DNA of 64,000 nt from Actinostola sp. cb2023 (lineage: Eukaryota; Cnidaria; Anthozoa; Actiniaria; Actinostolidae), in the NCBI GenBank assembly GCA_033675265.1, contig JAUJYZ010001489.1, forward strand, positions 20,001 to 84,000, written 5' to 3'. Below are positions 55,001 to 61,272 of the stretch, piece after piece. Position numbers and translations under genes: made by a program. Numbering within the stretch: the stretch's first letter is position 1; each line of letters starts with the position of its first letter. A model generated the notes under the pieces. It saw only the letters and a program-made list of their open reading frames with translations. It did not search any database and was not told the origin of the DNA.

Positions 55001-57766
55001 TTTAACTCGTTTTCAATTGATGCTATTTCCTTGAGCAAGTCTCGCTGCCGTCTCTCTGCATCATTTAATTCCGCCTTCTCTTCTGGATGTTTTGTAATAT
55101 CTCCACAGTGAAAGAATGTTTCACACTCAGTGTGATAAGGGCAATTAAGACGATTATGACGTTCTCTTCGATGGCAATTGCTACACATTGGTCCGTCGCG
55201 ATGACCTCGACTTTTTGGGGCTTTGTGGTATCCCTGTAGCCATCCCGTGACTTTGCTTTCTCTTTCTTTGGTCGCTTGTAACTTTTCTTTCAGTTTTTCA
55301 ATGTATTTTTCGATAGGAGACTTAAACAGTGAACTTGTAGCTGGCTGGAAACTTGTTGATGTCGATGGCTGAGAGAACGTTGGTGCCGTGGGAACATCGG
55401 TAAACAAGCCACGGGAACTTCCAATTAACATTGGTCTTTTTTCTTTACACTTGAGTTTTGGAGGTGGACTGAACACAGGAGAGGCAGCTTCCTCGACTCT
55501 GATAGTGACTCGCTTAAAATCGCTATTTTCTACTGTAGAAGCGCACCTGAACATTTCACTCAACGCAGCCAAATCGTTCGGAACAAGGTCAACGAAACAC
55601 TTCTCGTCGTCTAGATACTGAACTCGTATGGACAGATGTCTGTAACGGCTTGAAGAAGCGCGAATTTTCTCGATGAGAGCGTTGTAGTCAAATTGGACTA
55701 TTTCTTTCGGACCAATAAACGAAACGCCATACCTTTCACTGTCTAGTTTAATTTTTAGCTGATAAATCGCCATAGCTTATCCGTTGCGTTGACAAACCTG
55801 GCGGGGAAGAGGAATGATCACGTGGTAACTGGAAACTCATCACGTGGTACTAGAACTTGACATCACGTGATATGTCTTGAGGAGCGTTGGATCGAAGGAA
55901 AAAATCTTGGATTACACGGTCTACTGGGAACGGTAGTACTTCAACTCCAGCTGCAGGACTTAGGATGGTACAGGGTGCACTCAGACAACATGGCTACTTG
56001 GTTCAAAGAATTCGTGTTCTTCAGTATTTAAAGTGCCTATAACCCCTGTGAGTTTGTTTTAAAAATCGATTATATATTAAGTGAATAGTTGCAGGTTTCA
56101 GTATTTTGTGATTTGAACTTCGCGTTTGCAAGTTATAGAGGTTTGAAATCGCGATATGGAAATCAGATGACGTCAAAATGACGCACTTTAAGGAATCAGG
56201 TCTCATACAAAAACATCCTTGTGCAAATTACTGACATTTTGAAACTTGCAATATCTTTTCACAGTTTATGGATATGATTTGATAAACTTTTTATCCTATT
56301 TCAGAAAGAACACAACTAAATAAGCTATGGCATCACTCCTTAAGTCACGTCATCAAATTAACATATCCCGATTTCAAACCTCTATAACTCACAAACACGA
56401 AGTTCAAATCACAAAATACTGAAACCTGTAACTATTCACTTAATATATAATCGATTTTTAAAACAAACTCACAGGGGTTATAGGCACTTTAAGAAGAGTA
56501 GATCATGTTACTTCCACACTGAGAAATGCTAGAAGAATTATTCGAAGATCATACAGTGTTTCCTGTCCAAACGCTTTATGGTAAATTGCATTCTATCATT
56601 ATTTATGTATTGTACCCATTATTATTATTATGCAATCACACCTACAAATTAATTAGATGGCTTGATCTACTATAGTCTTCTTCGCAGGAGTTTTTTGTGT
56701 CAGTCCTTGGCTAGATTCTTGCAGAATACCCCAACATGATATGGAGAATTATACAGATCAAGGTGGCTATTTGTATCACCCACCTACATGTAGGTCTGCA
56801 TAATTCTTCATATCATACAAAAGCCAAATAAACCATTATGACATCATTATTCAATAATTGTTCTATTATGCATTAAAAATATTGTCATTAAACTGTTTAT
56901 CTCATATTGAAGAACATAATATTGAGAACCTTATAAATTATCCAAGCTAACATGAACTCTCTGTCATTTAAAGGCACATAGATGGAAACCACAAGTTGAT
57001 ACAGCCTTGCAGGGTAGTCATTCATGGAGGAATTGATGGGTTTTCTCGGATAATTGTATACCTCAGAGCATCAATAAACAACAGAGCAGCAACTGTGCTC
57101 TCCTATTTTCAAGAGGCTGTAGCAAAGTATAATTTACCATCACGTGTAAGGTCAGATCTTGGAATGGAGAATTTAGAAGTTGGCAGGTTGATGCTCCAAG
57201 CAAGAGGTTTGAATCGTGGAAGCATTATTGCAGGCACTTCGGTTCACAATCAAAGGATAGAAAGGCTATGGAGGGATCTAAACAGGGTTGTTGTTTCTCG
57301 ATTTTTAAATATGTTTCTTTACCTTGAGAACCATGGAGTGCTAGACCCTTCAAATGAGCTCCATCTTTACTGTTTACATCTTGTATATGTTGATTTGATC
57401 AACAAACAACTGGATGAATTCACAGGCCAGTGGAATCACCACCCAGTATCAACAGAAAACAATTTCTCACCTCATCAGTTATGGATAAGGGGAATGATTA
57501 ACTCCCAACATTCAGGTTACTCTGTTGTTCAAGATGTATTACAGGGTCCAGGAAATTACTCTAGCTATGGTATAGATGAAGATGGTTCTGTCCCAGGAAC
57601 AGAAAGATATCAAGTTCAGGTACCAACATCTCTCATAAACTTGAGTTCTGACCAATTGCAACAGGTCAAAAATGTAATCGAGAGTGCAAGAGATATTGAT
57701 GACAATGGGATTGCCTCATATTTATTGGCTTTAGATATTCTTATCAGCTTTGATGGAATGGTATAG
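52086..57766 (+). CDS. integrase-core (rve-like) gene, split by two insertions
   Basis: It starts [20 protein letters not shown] at an AAGATGGCGGC start. The first part (52,086-52,642) contains a helix-turn-helix-like [19 protein letters not shown]. Coding resumes at 55,939 ([18 protein letters not shown]), is cut again at 56,028, resumes at 56,493 ([20 protein letters not shown]) and ends at a TG|GTAAAT donor near 56,574. The last exon (56,975-57,766) has [31 protein letters not shown] and [13 protein letters not shown], the acidic residues of a retroviral-type integrase fold as in the 'Integrase core domain' family of cnidarian and fish proteins, then a C-terminal helical region. With both insertions left out the frame is intact: about 490 aa. 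The insertions disable it. Confidence 0.8.
52645..52775 (+). repeat. left TIR of the IS630/Tc1-like element
   Basis: Starts CTACCGTTCCCAGTAGACCG and contains three CACGTG-like boxes. The single difference to the right TIR is CATGTG versus CACGTG. Confidence 0.9.
52801..53877 (+). CDS. IS630/Tc1-like DDE transposase, 358 aa
   Basis: The N-terminal half has two helix-turn-helix segments ([20 protein letters not shown] and [15 protein letters not shown] region), as in paired-type binding domains. The catalytic core shows D in [13 protein letters not shown] in [11 protein letters not shown] and E in [17 protein letters not shown], with 37 residues between the last D and E. The frame runs from ATG at 52,801, 25 bp after the TIR, to TAG. 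It recognises the TIRs and cuts at TA. A start at the first ATG is natural because the upstream DNA is TIR. Length is usual for the family. Confidence 0.9.
   Translation: MIVSKRGRSFVPGKALSVELRSSVIDHIVRNGGDIMTENFQGSIPDVAKHFNLSSMTVYNLWKKCCENGEITAQCKGENNPPHIQNQDLDFIEALKTAKPSMTYGKIHEAINTHCAIPSGTSKSAIGRAVQSRLDGGKRWTWKKISRAKAEKFTPANINYCQDFLNFMSSVNPHRIKCFDEAGFQLPDVGKPNYGHARINTPCVEIGRYLNTPNVTLNLLIGIEGVLYANTQDGATDTTSFLNFLGEAGQNSMANGQPILQYGDVIVIDNCATHHYAGGYALSEWLLERGIDVAYLPVYSPELNPCELVFNKLKCLARRDDIKAAFCRNVHGGIYQSLQHITVNDCVGFYRHTDYIAI
53878..54450. other. convergent spacer between the two transposon genes
   Basis: 573 bp of AT-rich DNA containing both 3' ends (AATAAA at about 53,966). No gene or repeat seen. 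Confidence 0.5.
54451..55773 (-). CDS. second protein of the IS630/Tc1-like element: PB1-like + zinc knuckle, 440 aa
   Basis: It starts [20 protein letters not shown] 32 bp inside the right TIR. Residues 1-80 look like a PB1 fold (YQLKIKLD..., [19 protein letters not shown]). Then a Pro/Ser-rich linker, a Lys-rich coiled coil ([19 protein letters not shown]), a Cys/His cluster [19 protein letters not shown] followed by [13 protein letters not shown] (zinc-knuckle type), a second coiled coil ([19 protein letters not shown]) and a low-complexity C-terminus. The frame is intact and lies within the element. The function is unknown. PB1 plus zinc finger suggests an oligomerising nucleic-acid-binding partner of the transposase, which is inference. 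Most known Tc1/mariner elements have a single gene. Confidence 0.75.
   Translation of the reverse strand: MAIYQLKIKLDSERYGVSFIGPKEIVQFDYNALIEKIRASSSRYRHLSIRVQYLDDEKCFVDLVPNDLAALSEMFRCASTVENSDFKRVTIRVEEAASPVFSPPPKLKCKEKRPMLIGSSRGLFTDVPTAPTFSQPSTSTSFQPATSSLFKSPIEKYIEKLKEKLQATKERESKVTGWLQGYHKAPKSRGHRDGPMCSNCHRRERHNRLNCPYHTECETFFHCGDITKHPEEKAELNDAERRQRDLLKEIASIENELKVKVASVASIKERYIYKVRSILIESDPTRYLNVGADGTQVENWFQLNKDAKKLESILKGKVPSPGSDIQKLLTETDPSLNPSVAQSCKTSVRNPYRNLWEDRGVQWPTSQTHASAASTSTASGGYQEQTSFWQAGSKSHEKNAADDDYMLALGIHESLNTIDPLDIVPAATIQGFSDDKAGQN
55806..55936 (-). repeat. right TIR of the IS630/Tc1-like element
   Basis: The inverse of 52,645-52,775 with one mismatch. Confidence 0.9.
56032..56488. 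mobile_element. 457-bp TTAA MITE in the integrase-core exon
   Basis: Ends AGTGCCTATAACCCCTGTGAG and its inverse, with roughly 120 bp arms; TTAA at 56,028-56,031 and 56,489-56,492. With one TTAA kept, the exon reads on as VLQYLRRVDHV. The terminal AGTGCCTAT is shared with element B, so B-type transposase may have moved it. Confidence 0.85.
56578..56974. other. intron of the integrase-core gene
   Basis: Between the GTAAAT donor near 56,575 and the TTTAAAG acceptor at 56,974. AT-rich, no further gene. Confidence 0.6.
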
Positions 57767-57973
57767 TTCACAAAACATTTATGTTTTGCTGTAAACTTGC
57801 ATTGATTAATACAGTCTGGAACCTGCTTCCTTATGAAATAGTATCCTCTGTCAACCTACATGTAAGCAATTTTAAGTCAACCGCTTTGCATGCCATAAGA
57901 TCTATGCAGGGGACTAGCCACTTGCAATGGCTTTTAATTACATGTACAGTTTTTGTACATGTATGACCAGCCG

Positions 57974-58085
57974 TAGTCAGCTAAGCATCTAATACAGCTG
58001 TGTATTTTTACGAGTCATTTGGAAAGGCACGCCAAAATACATGACGAGTAAAACTACACAGCCGTATTAGATGCTTAGCCGACTA
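57974..58085. mobile_element. 112-bp palindromic MITE
   Basis: TAGTCAGCTAAGCATCTAAT... pairs with ATTAGATGCTTAGCCGACTA; inner TACGAGTCA/TGACGAGTA blocks also pair. Confidence 0.7.
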
Positions 58086-58520
58086 ATTAGTTGTTTATTA
58101 TATATTTTGTGAATGGATCGAGCTACATGTATTTTGGCAAAAGAAAAACAACAAATTACAGTGAAAACCTGACCACTTGGAAATCTCTGCACATGTGCAC
58201 GAGCCGCTTGTTTACATCTTGCCGGCAAAACTGTATAATTTCTTGCACGCTGATTGGTTAATTTTCATCACACGATCCTGCATGATTGATTGGAAAGCCA
58301 TATTCTGTGCATTCTTGTGCATATTGCGTGCATTCTTTGACAAAATATATAATAAATCAAAGTATCAAAGTGAAGCTCATATTAAGCAGACACCCATGAA
58401 TAGGAGCCTCCATCTGCTATATTGGGTCGGTTCCCAGATCATAGAATCATTTTCCATTGCTCTAGAGCCAATGAGATTGCATCAGTTGAAAATAAACTAA
58501 AATAATATAAAATACCAATA
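58086..58520. other. no gene seen
   Basis: The frame at 58,177-58,500 is open but has no recognisable domain and is probably chance. Confidence 0.35.
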
Positions 58521-58902
58521 CATGCATCAAGAGTTTCGGGCTTCCGGTCGGAGCGCAATGCATTACGGGAAGGAATCCCAGAAAAAGTGAGCACCATTTA
58601 GAAGGGCCGCCATATTGGAGTATTTACTCGCGTTTGTTGACATCACTTCTTGGCTTTTTCTCCGTGATTACTTCATTTACAGTTCATCTAGAATCGGACA
58701 GAAAACTTCTAAACTGGTAAGAGACTGTTACTTTCATGTTTTAGATGATAAATCTTATGAAATTCGAATCACGACGAATCGAACAGAAACGAATGTTGTT
58801 GTGTCAATCTCCCACCGAAGCTACTGTGGGACTACATGTAAGCTTACTTAGCTTGCTATACAAGCATGTTATTTGAAATTATTATTATACTTTTTTCTAG
58901 GT

Positions 58903-59655
58903 ATGGGGTTTGGGCACCGAAATTGTGTCATTGTAGACTGTCCGAACAGTGGTAAAAAGCTTAACAAATGGGCATCAGAAAACTGCAAAGTTCATGGCTG
59001 TTTGCACGGAACAGAGACATGCAACTGCGAGCCTCCGTTTAAGCTGTTTTCGTTTCCCACGGAACTTAAGAATAGTGCGGGAAGGAAACGATGGAAAGAT
59101 AATGTAAACAGAGAGATAAGAAGAGGGAAACTTTGGAAGCCTAAGACATCATCTCGAATTTGTAGTGAGCATTTTGAATTTGGAAAACCCACAAAAGAAA
59201 GTCCTGATCCTATTTTGAAATTAGGGTACAAACGAAAACCTGAACAAGCGACTGGGTCAAAGCGAAAATTGCCTGCAGACCGATCAGCATCCCCTCCAAA
59301 GAAGACGAAGAGATCAAGAACAGATCCAGGAGGGAATACAGAGATAGTAGTTGATGCTTGTAATCCCCAGAGTTTGGATATTACAGACACTGAAGCTACT
59401 GACAGTGGAAATTGTGTATCAGAGACAGAGGAGAAAAACAATGAAAATGATGTTGTTGATGATCAAACTACAGAAGGTACAGAGGCCAGAAACATAATAA
59501 ATGTTGAAGAAGATTGTTTGTCAAAGAAAGATGAACTACATGTACAAGAACAGTTGGATGAAGTGAAATTACACAAAAACAACTTTAAAAAGGGTAAAAA
59601 AAGGAAAGGACTTAGCTATTCACACTTAAAAACTGATAAAGTTGTGAATCTTTAA
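58903..59655 (+). CDS. THAP-domain N-terminal half of the DDE_4 transposase
   Basis: It starts MGFGHRNCVIVDCPNSGKKL after a TTTTTCTAG acceptor. THAP features: C-x4-C at the start, RKRWKDNVNR, LWKPKTSSRICSEHF and SPDPILKLGYKRKP. Then a nuclear-localisation-like PPKKTKRSR, an acidic region (TDTEATDSGNC) and a Lys-rich end. The frame stops at 59,655, apparently because one base is missing in CTTTAACTGG: the next frame continues directly with TGIPTRIAFDALFD, the usual continuation. So this and the following CDS are probably one gene. Confidence 0.75.
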   Translation: MGFGHRNCVIVDCPNSGKKLNKWASENCKVHGCLHGTETCNCEPPFKLFSFPTELKNSAGRKRWKDNVNREIRRGKLWKPKTSSRICSEHFEFGKPTKESPDPILKLGYKRKPEQATGSKRKLPADRSASPPKKTKRSRTDPGGNTEIVVDACNPQSLDITDTEATDSGNCVSETEEKNNENDVVDDQTTEGTEARNIINVEEDCLSKKDELHVQEQLDEVKLHKNNFKKGKKRKGLSYSHLKTDKVVNL

Positions 59656-59658
59656 CTG

Positions 59659-60554
59659 GAATTCCCACAAGGATAGCATTTGATGCTTTGTTTGATATGG
59701 TGAAGGGGAATGTTAGAAAGGTCAGGTACTGGAGTGGGCCTGCAAAGTCCACACGAAAAGGAAGGAAATTCAAGAAAAGTCCAAAGAAATTTGGTCCCCA
59801 GAGGGTGCTTTTACAAAAAGATGAGTTTCTTCTGACGATGATGAAACTCCGTCTTGGGTCAACCAATGCTGACTTAGGGCAGAGGTTTGGTGTATCAGCT
59901 ACAACTGTCACAAACATTTTCACTACCTGGATTAAACTGTTGGCAAGTGAACTGGGGTGTATGGTTTACAACCCCTCATTGGATGTGGTCAAGAAAACTT
60001 TGCCAAATAAATTCAACAAGCCTGGCTATTTGAGAGTGAAGCATATAATCGACTGTACAGAGATCTTCATAGAAACCCCAAGTGACCCATATCTGAAAGC
60101 AGCTACTTGGTCGGACTATAAGCACCACAACACAGTTAAGATACTGGTGTCCATAACTCCAAATGGTGCTTTCAATTTCATATCTGATGCGTGGGGTGGT
60201 CGAACATCTGATGTGTACTTAACTAGGGAGTCAGGATTCTATGAAATTTTAGAACCCTATGACGATGTTATGGCAGATCGCGGCTTTACTATTGCAGAAG
60301 ATTTGGTTCTAAGGCATGCCAGACTACACATACCACCTGGAAAACGTGGCCAGGAACAGTTCACTAAGTCAGATGTGAAAAAAACTAAGGAAATTGCAAA
60401 TCTTAGAATATTTGTGGAACAGGCGATTAGACGATTGAAAACATTTCGCCTCATTAAGCATGAACTGCCCATTTCTCTGTTGGACAACATAGACAACATT
60501 GTCATTGTTTGTGCAGCCATCTGTAATTTGTACAAACCATTATGCAAGAAATGA
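59659..60554 (+). CDS. DDE_4 catalytic half of the THAP transposase
   Basis: It reads TGIPTRIAFDALFDMVKG, LTMMKLRLGSTNADLGQRF (helix-turn-helix), VSATTVTNIFTTW, KHIIDCTEIFIE (first D), ISDAWGGRTSD, VMADRGF (second D) and NLRIFVEQAIRRLK (E), ending CNLYKPLCKK. These are the landmarks of the IS5-like DDE_4 family in ISL2EU/Harbinger-type elements. Cuts DNA at the TIRs. In this copy it is out of frame with the THAP half by one base. Confidence 0.8.
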
Positions 60555-60560
60555 CAATAT

Positions 60561-61272
60561 TTCTGTACCAGAACAATAAGTTTAATATTTAATTTGTTTA
60601 CTAATAAACACACAGTACCACCAAGAACTAATTTAATGAGCTCATTTAGTGAAAATAATTTTTCAAAGCGAAGCTAGTACCACTCTAGAGGCAAGTGAAC
60701 ATGTTGGAACTGTAAACATCAGTGAACATAAATGAACACAGACAAACATGAGTAAACATCCTTTACATTCAAAAATGTAAGACATATTTTTATGTTCTTT
60801 CTGGTCAATATTTCTGCAATCAAATGCATGACTGAAAACACAACTTATTGAGAATTGTGAAATCAATGTTCTTGCTTTGTCAATCAAAGAAATACATTAT
60901 GGACATTACTAATTTGTTGCCCTTAGAGTGCAATTTAGAAAAAGTGTGAAATGGGACTAACTAACTAACAAATATCGGTAGTAATAAATAGTGCTATTTC
61001 TATTTAATAATAATTAGTTATTTAGTTTTCACGCCTTTCTAAATTGCACTGAACAATACAATAATTATTACGGTAAGACTTAAATATGGCAGGTGCCAGG
61101 TGATGAACATAAAACCATGTTAAACTGTCTAGCAGTGTGAGCCAGTAGTCTTCATCAAACTGGATTGTTTCTAGATGGTATCCCTTTTGGGTATAAACCA
61201 GGAAGTGGCACCAATCTCTTTTAGCAATAGCCATCTATATCTGATTGTGTGTCATACATAAGAGGTTCCAAC
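60561..61272. other. spacer and LINE 5' region
   Basis: No gene seen. It contains the MITE at 60,927-61,050 and, at its end, the 5' region of the LINE. The context of the LINE start is CCAACATGGCTGC. Confidence 0.4.
60927..61050. mobile_element. 124-bp palindromic MITE
   Basis: AGTGCAATTTAGAAAAAG..TGAAA pairs with TTTTCACGCCTTTCTAAATT then GCACT; inner TAACTAACTAAC / GTTAGTTATTTAG words. Confidence 0.65.

Larger units (their letters stand above)
52645..55936. mobile_element. IS630/Tc1-like transposon with two convergent genes
   Basis: TIRs of 131 bp (52,645-52,775; 55,806-55,936) differ at one position; TA duplication at 52,643-52,644 and 55,937-55,938. It carries a transposase (+) and a second protein (-), each starting close to a TIR and pointing inwards. 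Both frames are open with no visible damage, so the element may be recent and active. Confidence 0.9.
58526..60560 (+). mobile_element. THAP + DDE_4 (ISL2EU/Harbinger-related) transposon
   Basis: The left part starts with GCATCAAGAGTTTCGGGC, CTTCCGGT and GTGAGCACC blocks that match the arms of the MITE at 12,053-12,227. A non-coding first exon probably ends near 58,718 (GTAAGA) and splices to 58,901. I could not find the matching right terminus, so it may be truncated or further downstream. Confidence 0.6.

Noticed and set aside
55388..55621. Plus-strand frame inside the IS630/Tc1-like element
   Set aside because: Antisense to the PB1-like gene, which explains the region better.
58177..58500. 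107-codon plus-strand frame as a membrane protein
   Set aside because: No domain, no splice context and composition like the neighbouring non-coding DNA.
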